Shown: positions 40,753-51,807, counted from the first letter of the stretch. The stretch: 64,000 nucleotides of DNA from Spirochaetales bacterium (GCA_028533045.1 JAQQAP010000036.1:1-64000); one strand, 5' to 3'. The notes: a model not told the origin generated them from the letters alone. Numbers and translations: made by a program.

Positions 40753-42642
40753 TCAGGGTAGTTCATCCAGAGGACAAGGCTTCCCTATATAATACCCCTG
40801 GGAGTATTCAATCCCCATACTTTTTAGCCGTGCCATGGTCCGCTCATTCTCCACATATTCCGCCACCAGAGGAATCTCAAGGTCCCGTGAAAAAGCGGCT
40901 ATGGCCGTAACCACCGCTTCCGACTGCCTGTCTGTTAACAATTCACGAATAAGACTCCCGTCGATTTTCAAGATATCCATGGGAATGGCCGAAAGATAAC
41001 CAAAGTTGGAATAGCCGCTACCAAAATCATCAATACTAATATAGATTCCGTACTGACGAATCTCATTTAGGATTTCCGAATAATTTTCCACCTTAAAAAG
41101 CGATTCGGATTCAACAATTTCTACGGTAATCCGATCTTTCAGAGCATACTCCCGAACCCGGCTATACAGGTGTTCCATGGTCTCCCGGTCGGTTAGATCC
41201 AGGACAGTGAGATTAAGGGATACCATCTCCTCCCTGGTGGAAAAATCTTTTGTGATCCGATCTATCATAGCCAGGGTAATGCGTTTGTAAAGCTTACTTT
41301 TTTTGGCCAGAGGCAGAAATTGACTGGGAGGGAGCAATTTCCCTTCGCTATCCACCATACGGACAAGGGCTTCATATTTTTCTATCACTCCATCGCTATT
41401 TCGTGCAATGCCCTGATAATAGGGAATAACCCGGTTCTCATCGAGAGCTTCCTTTAAAGAGCTCAAAAGCCGAAGGTTCTCTACATATTGCTCTTCCCGT
41501 TCCATTGTTTCATCAAATTCGACATAACCGCAGCTCTCACGTCTAGCCAGATTCTTGGCAATATTCACAGAAGAGAGAAGCTTGTGTCGTGAAGGGGGAT
41601 TATGAATGACTCCGGCCCGGACACTCAAATTAATAGCCTGTCCCTTTACGGTAAAACTCTCTCGGGAAAAAGTCTCCAGGATTTCCTTGACCTGCTTCAA
41701 AACCTCTCCCCTCTCTTTTCCCTCCAAAAGAAGAACAAATTCATCGGCGGGGAATTTATACAAAATATCGGAGGCAACACAAAAGCGAAGAATATTATCC
41801 CTCATATAATTCAACACCTGGTCTCCCACCTGTCCCCCGAAAAGATTATTCACTTCCCCAAAGGAATCCAAATCGAACATAACTGCGGAAAGAACGTCTT
41901 TTTCCCGAGTTTCATAATCCAGCAGGAAACGGCGACGATTGGGAAGCCCGGAATGAAGATCCGTATAGAGCTGCTTCTCCAGAGAACGGGCTTTTTTACG
42001 CGATTCGGCCTGAAGGATCAAGAAAAAGGGAATGACAGTGACAAGCATAATAAAAATCATGGAAAAGAGAGAGTAGAGACTATTCTGAAGCATGCGCTTT
42101 TTCTGATCCCGACGAATATCGGCAGCCAGAATATAGGTTTTACCCTTTGGGGTCACACGGGGAACAAAGAGGGAATAAAAACTGTCCCATTGATTCTCAT
42201 AGGACGCATAGATATAGGGTTCATCCGCGTCAAAGGCCTCCAGGACAGCCCGGGGCGGATGAGGATAGGGATTGTAAAAGAGACTGGGAGTCCCCTCGTC
42301 CCTATCTTTTTTCGTTTCACTACTAATAACAAAATAGACTTGGTCCCCCTCTCTCACCATGGTATAGAGATAGGTAACCTTCAACTGCCTTGCCTCATGG
42401 CTCAGCTGGTCTATTATTTTTTCATATTTTTCTTCCGGCAGAGGATGTTCCCTGGTCCAACGGTCATGAAACTCCTCACCCAAAAAGCGATCCAGGTCGT
42501 TAATGGCCGTTTGAAGATCCCTGTCTATCCCCTGCTGCACCGTACTTCTCAGTTGAAAAAAAAGAAAAAATATCACCGGAATAATGATAAGTAGGTAAAC
42601 GAGAATTATAGTGCTGTTCTTTCTCTTCCTGAGTTCAGTCAT
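40753..42642 (-). CDS. Membrane GGDEF-EAL protein, probable cyclic di-GMP phosphodiesterase
   Basis: A 629-residue protein with transmembrane helices at about 8-30 and 185-207 around a periplasmic sensor. The GGDEF domain (about 220-380) is degenerate, with PADEF in place of GGDEF. The EAL domain (about 385-625) retains YEALVRM, ENLRLLS and DDFGSGYSNFGYLSAIPMDILKID, so it should cleave cyclic di-GMP to pGpG. Its start overlaps the stop of the HAD 5'-nucleotidase gene by 4 bases, suggesting that both proteins act on related nucleotides. Confidence 0.85.
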   Translation of the reverse strand: MTELRKRKNSTIILVYLLIIIPVIFFLFFQLRSTVQQGIDRDLQTAINDLDRFLGEEFHDRWTREHPLPEEKYEKIIDQLSHEARQLKVTYLYTMVREGDQVYFVISSETKKDRDEGTPSLFYNPYPHPPRAVLEAFDADEPYIYASYENQWDSFYSLFVPRVTPKGKTYILAADIRRDQKKRMLQNSLYSLFSMIFIMLVTVIPFFLILQAESRKKARSLEKQLYTDLHSGLPNRRRFLLDYETREKDVLSAVMFDLDSFGEVNNLFGGQVGDQVLNYMRDNILRFCVASDILYKFPADEFVLLLEGKERGEVLKQVKEILETFSRESFTVKGQAINLSVRAGVIHNPPSRHKLLSSVNIAKNLARRESCGYVEFDETMEREEQYVENLRLLSSLKEALDENRVIPYYQGIARNSDGVIEKYEALVRMVDSEGKLLPPSQFLPLAKKSKLYKRITLAMIDRITKDFSTREEMVSLNLTVLDLTDRETMEHLYSRVREYALKDRITVEIVESESLFKVENYSEILNEIRQYGIYISIDDFGSGYSNFGYLSAIPMDILKIDGSLIRELLTDRQSEAVVTAIAAFSRDLEIPLVAEYVENERTMARLKSMGIEYSQGYYIGKPCPLDELP

Positions 42643-44006
42643 AGATCCATCTCGTGGGGCATAAGCCGCCGGGGCGGCCTAAAGTAGGTTTTGGGAGAAT
42701 AATCATACAAATCGGCCACCCGGGTCATGTAAATACAGGCATAACGTTCCATCTGAGCGGCAAAGCGGCTTTCGTCACTGCCCGCCCGGAGGACTTCTCC
42801 CCAATAGGGATTGAAGTGAGATTTATTCTGATTCAGAAGGTCGGAGATTCTCTGATTCAGCTTGTCCGTCTCGGCAAAAAGCTCATCGAGCTTCTTTTTA
42901 TCGGTCTTTTCCCCCTCATGGTAAAGAAGGTCTATCCGGTTGATTTCCCGTTCCAGCTCTTTTTTACGCCCCATAAGAAGATCAATCTCTTTCTGAATTT
43001 CCGCCGTCTCTCCAAGGCTCTTCATCTCCTCTTCCAGATCTTCAAGAACCAGGGCGGTCCGCCATCCGCAGGTCTTTTTTATGGATACCACATCGCCATA
43101 AATATGATCCCCCAAATAGAGAACCTCTCGGCCTTCGACTCCCAATTCCTCCTGAAGCTGCCCGAACCAGCCCCCCTGATAAATCTCTCCCTCCTCCAGA
43201 GGACCTTCATGATTCACCATGGTTCCCTGCCCGTCGGTTATACGCAGAAAACGGGCTCTTCTCTTGAAAAAAGCCGGTTTATCGGCCAGGGTGATAACGC
43301 GAAAGAAAAGATCTTCCCACCGGTCATGCTCCGCCAAATAGGGACTAAGGGCATAATCGAGCAGTTTTTTTGTATAGTTGTAATCGGAATTGGTGATAAT
43401 CATGAGCTTTTTGCCGTAGCTCTTGTACCGTTCCAGCATGAGGGCCGTTTGGGGATCGGATATAACGTATTTTTCAAAATCGGACGTAACAATGGACTTG
43501 AGCGAACCGTTCTTGTGCACATCATCCACAGCACTTTTAATATCCTCCGCCAAACGGGGATAGTCGGGGAGCTTGAGCCCCTCCTTTTTGAGCTGAATCA
43601 ACTGACCGAACATAACCCCCTGTGAGATGGCAAAAGCCGTATCGAGGCTGGTAAAACGAGGATCGCTTATGTCCACCGCCAGGTTACCGTAGAGCTCCGA
43701 CTGTTCCCTGTAGCCAATCTGCTCCAGACCGTTATAGGAAATCTTAACCTTTCCAAAGCGATTCAGCTTAAGAAGGTTCCCGTTTATCTTGTCGATAACA
43801 AGACCGCCCATGGAACGGCGGTAGTCAAATTCCAGAGAAGTGACCTCCCCGGGATAGCCATAGTGGCGGGCCAACTGCTTCAAAGCTAAGGAATGGGTAA
43901 GCTTCTCAAACTGGTCCGTATGATAGCGTACAAGAGTATAGTCCATATCAAAGCCTATAACTTTGATTTTTTTCATGTTGAGAAGGCGGTTAACAAAAAG
44001 AGCCAT
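42639..44006 (-). CDS. HAD-superfamily 5'-nucleotidase (cN-II-like)
   Basis: A 455-residue protein with HAD motifs: FDMDYTLVRY (nucleophile and acid aspartates), a lysine and YLGDHIYGDVV near the C-terminal part, plus a helical insertion with a coiled coil (about 325-395). This matches the HAD-IG 5'-nucleotidase family, which removes phosphate from IMP/GMP. It sits between an MshEN-type protein and an EAL phosphodiesterase, so a role in clearing GMP or pGpG after cyclic di-GMP breakdown is a plausible inference. A second possible ATG lies at residue 11. Confidence 0.85.
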   Translation of the reverse strand: MALFVNRLLNMKKIKVIGFDMDYTLVRYHTDQFEKLTHSLALKQLARHYGYPGEVTSLEFDYRRSMGGLVIDKINGNLLKLNRFGKVKISYNGLEQIGYREQSELYGNLAVDISDPRFTSLDTAFAISQGVMFGQLIQLKKEGLKLPDYPRLAEDIKSAVDDVHKNGSLKSIVTSDFEKYVISDPQTALMLERYKSYGKKLMIITNSDYNYTKKLLDYALSPYLAEHDRWEDLFFRVITLADKPAFFKRRARFLRITDGQGTMVNHEGPLEEGEIYQGGWFGQLQEELGVEGREVLYLGDHIYGDVVSIKKTCGWRTALVLEDLEEEMKSLGETAEIQKEIDLLMGRKKELEREINRIDLLYHEGEKTDKKKLDELFAETDKLNQRISDLLNQNKSHFNPYWGEVLRAGSDESRFAAQMERYACIYMTRVADLYDYSPKTYFRPPRRLMPHEMDL

Positions 44007-44012
44007 AGACGA

Positions 44013-44204
44013 TTATTGCTCCAGATATCGGATAATCACATCCAGGTCAATGAATCCCAGATCTACGGCTATTTCACCAAAGAGCCGCTCGTCCCCGTCC
44101 ACTTGTTTCTGCAAGACGGTTTTAACCTGGTCAGGAGTCATTTCTCCCATTTTTACGAGACCTTCACCGATTTTTCCGCCGATTATGTCCTCTATATTTT
44201 CCAT
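44013..44204 (-). CDS. Free-standing MshEN-type domain protein (possible cyclic di-GMP receptor)
   Basis: A 63-residue protein made of almost nothing but the MshEN (type II secretion ATPase N-terminal) motif pair: KIGEGLVKMGEMTPDQVKTVLQKQ and RLFGEIAVDLGFIDLDVI, ending LEQ. In MshE and related ATPases this doubled motif binds cyclic di-GMP. No ATPase follows; the 5'-nucleotidase starts 6 bases later. The protein could be a small signal receptor controlling the adjacent enzymes. The start ATG is supported by domain alignment; length fits one domain. Confidence 0.75.
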   Translation of the reverse strand: MENIEDIIGGKIGEGLVKMGEMTPDQVKTVLQKQVDGDERLFGEIAVDLGFIDLDVIIRYLEQ

Positions 44205-44245
44205 ACTATAACTATAACATAGGGAAGACTATTTTTCACAGTCTT

Positions 44246-45850
44246 TTATTCATTTATAATTTTATAAACCCGGTGACTCAGCTCGTAACTCAGATAGGGT
44301 TTGCTAATGAATCCCTTAAGACCTTTCTTCTTCATTTCCTCGATAACATCCCCTCCGGTCAAACCGGTTGAAAGGAGAACCTTAACGGAAGGATCAATCT
44401 GAATAAGCTCTTCAAAACACTCCTGTCCATCCATAATTGGCATAACCATATCAAGAATAACGGCATCGAAGTTGCTTCCATAGGCCCTAAAAAGATTGAC
44501 CGCGTCCCGGCCGTTTTCTACAAGGGTTACCGTATATCCCAACTCTTCCAGGATATTCTTAGCGGTCATGCGCATCACGAATTCATCGTCAACCACCATA
44601 ACCATTCCCTTTCCGTGTATTAGATCGGAACTGCCCATACCGGCGCTTTCCTGCCCCTCTTCCAAAGGAAGAACCACACTAAACTTTGACCCTCGGGCCA
44701 CGGTGCTTTCCACATCAATACAACCGCCGTGCTGCTTAACTATTCCGTAAACAGCGGCCAGCCCCAACCCGGAACTCTTCATTTTGTCCTTGGTGGTAAA
44801 AAAGGGCTCGAAAATCTTTTTGATAAGATGAGGCGGAATACCACAACCGGTATCGCTAAAATCCATGCGCAGATATTCTCCGGGCTTGAGAGAGTGGGGA
44901 CACTTATGACAAAAGTCCTCATCCGCAGAAAAACGAGAGGTTTCGATAACAAATCGTCCTCCCGCAGGCATGGAATGAAAGGCATTCGTCCCTATATTCA
45001 TTATGATATTCTGAAGCTGAGACTGATTCCCCCCCACAATGGAGTCGGGCGAATTCAGTTCAAGGACGATCTCCACCCGGGGGTCGGCTGTGCCCTTAAG
45101 AATCTTTACCCCTTCCTCGATAATTCGGTGCATATCCAGGAAAGTAGAAGAGGAGCGCTGCTTTGTAGCAAAGGAAACCAGTTCCTGAGTCAGTTCCGCC
45201 GCTCTACCGGTGGCATTAATGATAATATCGCTGTATTCCAGCGCTTTGTCATCCCCGGTGACCCGTTTTTTCAAAAGCTCTGCGGCGCCGAGAATCCCTC
45301 CCAGCATATTGTTAAAGTCATGGGCGATACCCCCGGCCAGCTGGCCCACCACATCCATTTTCTGGACCTGGCCCATCTGCTCATGATGTAAATGTAGCTC
45401 CGTGTTGTCCTTGAGGACAATAACCATGCCGGTGACCTCATCACCTGAATAACTATTGGGAGCGGCGGAATACTCCACATGGTACTCCCGGCCCTCCCGG
45501 TTTACAAGAAGGGTATCTTCATTGGAGGAAACGACGAGACCGTTCTCTTTCACTTCCGCAAAAGGATCGTTTAAAGCTTCACGTGAAGGCAGAGTATAAA
45601 AGGTGAACAACTGGGAAAGGGATTTTCCGATTTCTTCCCCTTCGTGAACTTCAGTCAAAACCCGGGCTATCTCATTCATCCCCGTAACCAGGCCGTCCCC
45701 GTCACCATATACGACGGCGTAACCTATAAGACTTATGGTTTTACGGAGATTGTCTTCCCTAACCTCAAGATCCCTCCGGGCATTTTCCAATTCTTCCAAA
45801 ATCTTCTCCGGGGGATTCTTCTTATCTAAGTTATCGCTTGCCTTATCCAT
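44246..45850 (-). CDS. PAS hybrid histidine kinase with receiver domain
   Basis: A 534-residue cytoplasmic protein: coiled N terminus (15-40), PAS (about 40-150), HisKA with GGIAHDFNN (about 165-235), HATPase with SDTGCGIPPHL and SSGLGLAAVYG (about 270-395), and a receiver (about 415-530) with VILDMVMPIMDG. It is the first gene of a minus-strand run that includes the MshEN, nucleotidase and EAL genes, with an AGAAGG ribosome binding site. The signal and final output are unknown. Confidence 0.85.
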   Translation of the reverse strand: MDKASDNLDKKNPPEKILEELENARRDLEVREDNLRKTISLIGYAVVYGDGDGLVTGMNEIARVLTEVHEGEEIGKSLSQLFTFYTLPSREALNDPFAEVKENGLVVSSNEDTLLVNREGREYHVEYSAAPNSYSGDEVTGMVIVLKDNTELHLHHEQMGQVQKMDVVGQLAGGIAHDFNNMLGGILGAAELLKKRVTGDDKALEYSDIIINATGRAAELTQELVSFATKQRSSSTFLDMHRIIEEGVKILKGTADPRVEIVLELNSPDSIVGGNQSQLQNIIMNIGTNAFHSMPAGGRFVIETSRFSADEDFCHKCPHSLKPGEYLRMDFSDTGCGIPPHLIKKIFEPFFTTKDKMKSSGLGLAAVYGIVKQHGGCIDVESTVARGSKFSVVLPLEEGQESAGMGSSDLIHGKGMVMVVDDEFVMRMTAKNILEELGYTVTLVENGRDAVNLFRAYGSNFDAVILDMVMPIMDGQECFEELIQIDPSVKVLLSTGLTGGDVIEEMKKKGLKGFISKPYLSYELSHRVYKIINE

Positions 45851-45926
45851 TAATACCTTCTGATGAGATGAAATACTTAATAATTGTAAAACATGGAAAG
45901 GAGTAATTCAAAGGGAAAAAGAATTT

Positions 45927-47306
45927 TTACAGAAAGGAAACCCGGTTCTTCCCCTTTTGCTTCGACTTATACATGGCCCCGTCAGCCCGTCCGATCAATT
46001 CGTCAATATGTTTGTAATCGGATGGCTGAAACTGGGTACAGCCCAGACTGACCGTCACGGAATATGACATACTCGGAAGAGCCGATTCCTTCTCGATTAC
46101 AGCTCTAATTCTCTCGGCCACATCCACGGCTCCGTTCCTTCCTTCGTAGGGAAGAAGAATAATAAACTCCTCTCCTCCCACTCGGCAGAGAAGATCGGAC
46201 TTCCTAAGAAGGTCCAGGGTCAATTGGGTTATCTTCTTAAGAACCTCATCTCCTGTCAGGTGGCCATAACTGTCATTAATCAGCTTAAAATCATCAATAT
46301 CAAACATGATGAGAGACAGTTCATGGCTGTGCCTTAAAGAAGACTCACACAATTTTTCCAGTTCGCTATACATCCAGCGGCGGGAAAAGCAGCCCGTTAA
46401 GGGATCGGTGATAGCCAGTTTACGGGTTTCTTCATATAGCTGGGAATTATAGAGAGCTAAAGAGACCTGCCCGGAAAAAGCCCTGGCCAGACGAATATCA
46501 TCATTCGTAAAAGGCCGGTTTCTAAGTCGGTCAAAGGAAATCATCCCCAACAGACGGTCTCCGCAGACAAGGGGAACCCCCATCCAGCATTTAATCCGAC
46601 TGTAGGCAAAAACCCCAAAGTCCGAATAGGCGTCGATATCCTCTTTATTCAAAACCAGGAGTTCCTTCTCTTCCATAATGCGCGCATTGGGAGTAAAACC
46701 GGTCAAAGGAAAACTTGTACCTATAATATCCCCCTCCTCGGGGAAGCCGATACCGCCCACAATATTCATAACAGGTGCTCCGTCCCGGCTTTCCAGGAGC
46801 TGCACCGATGAACTGTCAAAGGAGATAACCCGGCCCGCCTGTTCCAGTATAGCCGAAATAGTGTGGGGCAGATCCAACCGGGCCATAATAGCTTTATTGG
46901 CTGAAATAAGCGTCTCCGCCTCTTTAAGCGCCTTCTCTGCCCGGGCCTTAGCCTCCATCTCCTCGCTAATATCCTGATCAAAGCCGACATACTGGAGAAC
47001 ATTTCCCTGATCGTCACGTTTTACGGCAAGACAGGAGGAGAGAATCCACCTCCAGTTTCCTTTCTTGTCAATTATCCGGAAGACACATTGGAATCCCCGG
47101 TCTTCCCTGTTAAAACTGGCGATTGTTTCTTCTACAGTGGAGCGGTCTTCGGGATGAACAAAGGAAAGAAAACCATAACGGACCATCTCTTCTTCCGTAT
47201 ACCCCCAACTCTCCCAAAAGTTATTCGGGTAGGCCCTATTATTCTCCAAATCCTGAATAAAGAGGCCCAGACTCCTTATCTTTGTAACAATATCTTCATA
47301 ATTCAT
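45927..47306 (-). CDS. PAS-GAF-GGDEF diguanylate cyclase
   Basis: A 459-residue cytoplasmic protein with PAS (about 10-125), GAF (about 145-290) and GGDEF (about 300-455) domains. The active site is intact (RVGGEEFIILLP) and an RxxD site (RKSD) precedes it by five residues, so it should make cyclic di-GMP under product inhibition. Redox- or small-ligand sensing by the PAS and GAF domains is possible. It is divergent from the large hybrid kinase and upstream of the PAS hybrid kinase on the same strand. Confidence 0.9.
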   Translation of the reverse strand: MNYEDIVTKIRSLGLFIQDLENNRAYPNNFWESWGYTEEEMVRYGFLSFVHPEDRSTVEETIASFNREDRGFQCVFRIIDKKGNWRWILSSCLAVKRDDQGNVLQYVGFDQDISEEMEAKARAEKALKEAETLISANKAIMARLDLPHTISAILEQAGRVISFDSSSVQLLESRDGAPVMNIVGGIGFPEEGDIIGTSFPLTGFTPNARIMEEKELLVLNKEDIDAYSDFGVFAYSRIKCWMGVPLVCGDRLLGMISFDRLRNRPFTNDDIRLARAFSGQVSLALYNSQLYEETRKLAITDPLTGCFSRRWMYSELEKLCESSLRHSHELSLIMFDIDDFKLINDSYGHLTGDEVLKKITQLTLDLLRKSDLLCRVGGEEFIILLPYEGRNGAVDVAERIRAVIEKESALPSMSYSVTVSLGCTQFQPSDYKHIDELIGRADGAMYKSKQKGKNRVSFL

Positions 47307-47438
47307 AACTATTTACCCATAACCATTATGGCACTGTTTTTAAGATTTTGCTCTTTTTTTTTCCGATTTCCTTCAAAAGGAGGGAATATTATTCCATTTT
47401 CTTGACGGCAAACAAAGGGATCGACTAACATTAACTCT

Positions 47439-50400
47439 ATGAGCCCTTGGAAAACAGCCATGACGGCCTTATTTTTTCTTCTCATTTCCGCCACTCTCTC
47501 CGCAGACAAAAGAAGTAAGGTTCTACTTCTCAATTCCTACCACAAGGGCTATTTGTGGAGCGATGAAATCACGCGCGGGGTAGAAGATGCCCTCTCCCAT
47601 CAGGATATTGAACTCTACGTAGAGTATATGGATACAAAACGGGTCTACGATGAGACCTACCTGGACCTGCTTGAATCGCTCTATAAAAACAAATACTCCG
47701 GGTTTGACTTTGATGTCATTATAACCTCCGATAACAACGCTATCAACTTTTTTAAAGAAAGAAGTCCGGAGCTTTTTGGCGAAGTGCCCCATGTTTTCTG
47801 CGGCTATAATTTCCTCAAACCGAAAGATATGGAAGAGCTCCCCTTTTCCACGGGAATCAATGAGGAAGCCGACCTAAAAGGCAACATAGAACTTATTAGG
47901 TCCCTTCACAGCGAAACGGAACAGATCCTCATTCTTGTGGATAATACGACTACGGGAAAACTGGTGCAGGCTGAAGTATTACGCCTTAAGGCTGATTCCG
48001 AGCCGGACTATCCCGATATTCGGTTGGTCTATGATGTAAACAAGGAAGAACTGATCAACCTGGTTCGAGGACTACCGGAGAAAACGGTGATGCTCCTGAC
48101 CTTTTTCTTTATTGACCGCGAAGGCAACACCTACTCCGCCGAAGAGCTCACCTCCCTCATAAGCGAATACTGCAGCGTCCCACTCTACGGAACCTGGAAT
48201 TTCAGCTTTGGCTACGGGATTATCGGCGGTTCCCTTGTAAGCGGGTATAACCAGGGCTTACGGGCGGGAAATATGGCCCGTCAAATAACCGATACTATTC
48301 CGGTCCGGGCTATTCCTGTAGAATACGGAACCCCGTACCACCTCAAATATGATTATCGCCAGCTGCAACTCCACCATATCCCCCTTTCTCAGCTCCCGGC
48401 CGGTTCGGAAGTGTTCTACAGGCCCTCTACCTTCTATACCCGCAATATAAGGATTATCTGGGCATCCCTTATCATATTCCTCATTCAGGCGCTGGTTATC
48501 GCGGTATTAATTTACCTGAACCGGACAAGACGGGTCATCCAGAAAAAACTGATATCCCAGGGAAGCTTTCTCAAACTGATTATCAGTCATATTCCCGACG
48601 GGATTTACTGGAAAGACAGGGACTTGAGGTTTCTGGGGTGCAACAAGACCTTTTCCCAATCCAAAGGCCTGGAAGAAGCGGAGATAATCGGTCGAAAAAA
48701 CAGTGACATTTCCCCGAAAAACCTCTCCCCTTCCGAAAAAGAGGACCGGGAAATAATGGAATCCGGCGTCCCCCTCATTGACCGGGAAGAAGTTCGGTGG
48801 GACGAGAAGGGCAATAAAAAATACTATCTTCAAAGCCGTATTCCTATTCGGGACCAGGACGGCGTCTGCATCGGGATTCTCGGAGTGGAAGAGGATGTGA
48901 CCAAACAGAAAAACTACCAGAGAAGCATAGAAAAGGGAGAAAAGAAACTCCGTACTATCATCAATGCCATTCCCGGCCACATTTTTATCAAAAACCGGGA
49001 AGGCCGTTTCCTCATGGCCAATAGTTATACAACCCACTTTAGCGGTTATAAGAATGATGATCTTAAAGGACGCCTCCATTCAGACCTGGGAAGACCGTTC
49101 AGCCAGACGACTCAGGTTCTCAAAGATGATAAATATGTCCTGGATACGGGAAAACCTCTCAGTAACATACAGGAACACCTTTTCTCCGCCGAAGGCCAGG
49201 AGTACTGGTTTCAAGCCTCCAAGATTCTCTGCCCCTCAGACCTTTTTGACGAGCCGGCCGTTTTGGGCATAGCCATGGATATTACGGCCCTGAAAAAGGC
49301 CGAGCAGGAACTAATGGACCGGGAAGCGGATCTGCAGATTACCATGAACTCCATGGCGGACGGGGTTATTTCCACCGATGCCAAAGGGATGGTGGTTCAC
49401 ATGAATCGGGTAGCGGAAAAACTAACCCAGTGGAAAAGCGTTGAGGCCCTTCAAAAAAAGGTCACCACCGTACTGCCCCTTTATAAGAAAGAGAGTAAAA
49501 AAGTCTCCGTGGACCCGGTAGCCCTTATCCTGGAAGAAGTACGAAAAAGCTTCTTATCTACCACTCTTTATATGGCCGACAAGCAGGGAAACCTCCTTCC
49601 CCTCAACGTCTCCTGCTCTCCCATTAAAAACGAGAAGGGCCGAATTCGGGGAGTGGTTCTTATTTTCCGGGATATACGGGAAGAACTGGTAATAAGAAAG
49701 CGCCTTATTCATTCGGAAAAGATGGATACTCTGGGACAGCTGGCCGGCGGTATAACCCACGACTTCAACAACCTCCTCGCCGGGATTCAGGGATCAGCCC
49801 ACCTTCTCAAACCCCATTTAAAAGAGGGGACGAAAGGAGAGAACTACCTAAACATCATTACCGACACGACCCAGAAAGCTGCCGATCTCGCCAAAGAGAT
49901 TCTTTCCTTTTCAAGAAGTGAAACAAAGGAATCTCTCTCCTTCGATCTGACAAAAGAGATAGATAATACGGTCAAACTTCTGGAGCGTACTCTAAATAAA
50001 AACATCCGAATAGAAAGCAGCCTGAGCCCCGAATACAGTCCCATGACAGGCGATCCCTCTCAAGTCCAGGGGGCAATTATGAACCTGGGAATAAACGCCT
50101 CCCATGCCATGCCGGAGGGAGGACCAATCAACATAAAGACGGAAAAGGTTTATCTCGATGAAGAGAGCTGTGAAAAAAGCCCCTTTGAACTGAAACCGGG
50201 CCCCTTTCTCAAGATATCGCTTAAAGATCAAGGAACGGGAATACCCGAAGATATTCGGGATAAAATCTTCGAACCTTTCTTTACAACAAAAGCAGAAGGA
50301 AAGGGCACAGGCCTGGGACTGGCCGGAGTTTTCCGGACCATGCAGGAACACAGCGGTTCGGTGGAACTGGAAAGTCAGGTGGGACAGGGAACAACATTTT

Positions 50401-50840
50401 ACCTCTATTTTCCCCTTCAGACAGGAGAACAATCTCTCACAACGGAAGGGGAAGAGCAGGAAGTAATTGGCACAGGCCATATCCTCGTGGTCGATGACGA
50501 CCTGGCCATGAGAATTACCGCCCGGGAGATACTGCGCGATTTGGGCTATCGAGTTGATGTGGCAGAGGACGGGAAAGAGGGCCTTGAGTTCTACCGTAAG
50601 AACAACAAGGACCTGGACCTGATTGTACTGGATATGATTATGCCCAATCTCAACGGTAAGGAGTGCTTTCTGGCCATGAAAGAGATAAACCCCTCCGTAA
50701 AAGCCGTGATGACCTCCGGCTATGTTTCCGATGAAGATCTGAACCTCCTCAAAAAAGAAGGCCTTGCCGGATTCTGCCGGAAGCCCTACACCATCGCCCA
50801 ATTGAGCCGAGTGGTGAGTGAAGCTCTAAAAGAGTCCTGA
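47439..50840 (+). CDS. Hybrid histidine kinase with periplasmic ABC-type binding domain
   Basis: An 1133-residue sensor. After a signal peptide (1-22) come a periplasmic binding domain of the ABC_sub_bind type (about 25-310), a transmembrane helix (about 345-365), three PAS domains (about 380-745), HisKA with GGITHDFNN, HATPase with [11 protein letters not shown], and a receiver domain (about 1010-1130) with [13 protein letters not shown]. The binding domain probably senses a small solute directly. The receiver closely resembles that of the kinase at 44246, hinting at duplication. Confidence 0.88.
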   Translation: MSPWKTAMTALFFLLISATLSADKRSKVLLLNSYHKGYLWSDEITRGVEDALSHQDIELYVEYMDTKRVYDETYLDLLESLYKNKYSGFDFDVIITSDNNAINFFKERSPELFGEVPHVFCGYNFLKPKDMEELPFSTGINEEADLKGNIELIRSLHSETEQILILVDNTTTGKLVQAEVLRLKADSEPDYPDIRLVYDVNKEELINLVRGLPEKTVMLLTFFFIDREGNTYSAEELTSLISEYCSVPLYGTWNFSFGYGIIGGSLVSGYNQGLRAGNMARQITDTIPVRAIPVEYGTPYHLKYDYRQLQLHHIPLSQLPAGSEVFYRPSTFYTRNIRIIWASLIIFLIQALVIAVLIYLNRTRRVIQKKLISQGSFLKLIISHIPDGIYWKDRDLRFLGCNKTFSQSKGLEEAEIIGRKNSDISPKNLSPSEKEDREIMESGVPLIDREEVRWDEKGNKKYYLQSRIPIRDQDGVCIGILGVEEDVTKQKNYQRSIEKGEKKLRTIINAIPGHIFIKNREGRFLMANSYTTHFSGYKNDDLKGRLHSDLGRPFSQTTQVLKDDKYVLDTGKPLSNIQEHLFSAEGQEYWFQASKILCPSDLFDEPAVLGIAMDITALKKAEQELMDREADLQITMNSMADGVISTDAKGMVVHMNRVAEKLTQWKSVEALQKKVTTVLPLYKKESKKVSVDPVALILEEVRKSFLSTTLYMADKQGNLLPLNVSCSPIKNEKGRIRGVVLIFRDIREELVIRKRLIHSEKMDTLGQLAGGITHDFNNLLAGIQGSAHLLKPHLKEGTKGENYLNIITDTTQKAADLAKEILSFSRSETKESLSFDLTKEIDNTVKLLERTLNKNIRIESSLSPEYSPMTGDPSQVQGAIMNLGINASHAMPEGGPINIKTEKVYLDEESCEKSPFELKPGPFLKISLKDQGTGIPEDIRDKIFEPFFTTKAEGKGTGLGLAGVFRTMQEHSGSVELESQVGQGTTFYLYFPLQTGEQSLTTEGEEQEVIGTGHILVVDDDLAMRITAREILRDLGYRVDVAEDGKEGLEFYRKNNKDLDLIVLDMIMPNLNGKECFLAMKEINPSVKAVMTSGYVSDEDLNLLKKEGLAGFCRKPYTIAQLSRVVSEALKES

Positions 50841-50984
50841 TAAAATCTCCCGAAAAAGCTACAATGGGGAAGTTTGCTCCTCATACCTACATTTACGTAT
50901 AAAAAATCTCCTTCTAAGTCGTTTACCCCCCTCTATATCTTTGGCATATACTTTGCATATGCACATATTATAGGAGCTCCATTT

Positions 50985-51725
50985 ATGAAAAACAAAACTG
51001 AATTTTATCAAGAACTATTACACAAATTCACCCAGCTGGCAAAAGAGCACAATCTTTTGGGAGAAAACATCACCGTATCCGGTAAAACCCTTAGCGACGA
51101 AGAAGCCCTGGGAAATCCGGAACGGCGGGACTACCCCCTCCTCACGGGGAAGGAGTCCCTCATGGAAGCCTGCTTCCACAACGGAAGGGGCCAGGCTTTT
51201 ACAGACCAGCCCGGTCCTTTCGAAGGCTCCCTTTCCCACATTATTGACCACGCCCTCGAATCCAATCACTCAAGGGCGGTTTTCATTGCCGCTCTCAATG
51301 CGGTAACCTCACATTTGAAACTCAGCGATAAAACGATTCACTGCCGGAACGAAGAACCGGAAGCCTGTGCGGGCGAATTATCCCGTTGCCTGGAAGAAAA
51401 ACACGGAAAAGTTAAAATTGCCCTGGTGGGCTACCAGCCTGCCATGCTGGAAAAACTCAAAGACAGCTTTCCCATTCGCGTTCTGGACCTGGATGCCGAT
51501 AAAATCGGAACCATCCGCTACGGAATAGAGGTAGAACATGGCATAGAAAAACGGGAAGAAGTTCTCCAATGGAGCGATATAATCCTCTGTACCGGAAGCA
51601 CGATAGCCAACGGAACCCTCCCGGACTACTTGGGAGAAAAACCGGTTTACTTCTTTGGAACAACCATAGCCGGAACGGCTGAGCTCATGGGTCTTAACAG
51701 ACTCTGTTTCAAAGCCGCCTCCTAG
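50985..51725 (+). CDS. DUF364 family protein (putative metal-chelating domain)
   Basis: A 246-residue cytoplasmic protein with the DUF364 signature: a Gly-rich loop VALVGYQPAML, then a segment ending in CTGSTIANGTLPDYL. The family is proposed to bind heavy metals or modify metal cofactors; the reaction is not established. The ATG at 50985 has TAGGAG upstream and is preferred over earlier starts that lack one. A TGCATATGCA palindrome (50954-50963) in the upstream region could be an operator. An intrinsic terminator follows. Confidence 0.75.
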   Translation: MKNKTEFYQELLHKFTQLAKEHNLLGENITVSGKTLSDEEALGNPERRDYPLLTGKESLMEACFHNGRGQAFTDQPGPFEGSLSHIIDHALESNHSRAVFIAALNAVTSHLKLSDKTIHCRNEEPEACAGELSRCLEEKHGKVKIALVGYQPAMLEKLKDSFPIRVLDLDADKIGTIRYGIEVEHGIEKREEVLQWSDIILCTGSTIANGTLPDYLGEKPVYFFGTTIAGTAELMGLNRLCFKAAS

Positions 51726-51744
51726 AGATTTCCCCGAGTCCCGG

Positions 51745-51777
51745 CCCCTGTGATATTTTTCACAGGGGTTTCTTGTT
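51745..51777 (+). terminator. Intrinsic terminator after the DUF364 gene
   Basis: CCCCTGTGA (51745-51753) pairs with TCACAGGGG (51760-51768), followed by TTTCTTGTT. Confidence 0.82.
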
Positions 51778-51807
51778 CTAAATACCTCTTCATGTTAAAT
51801 TAGCCCC

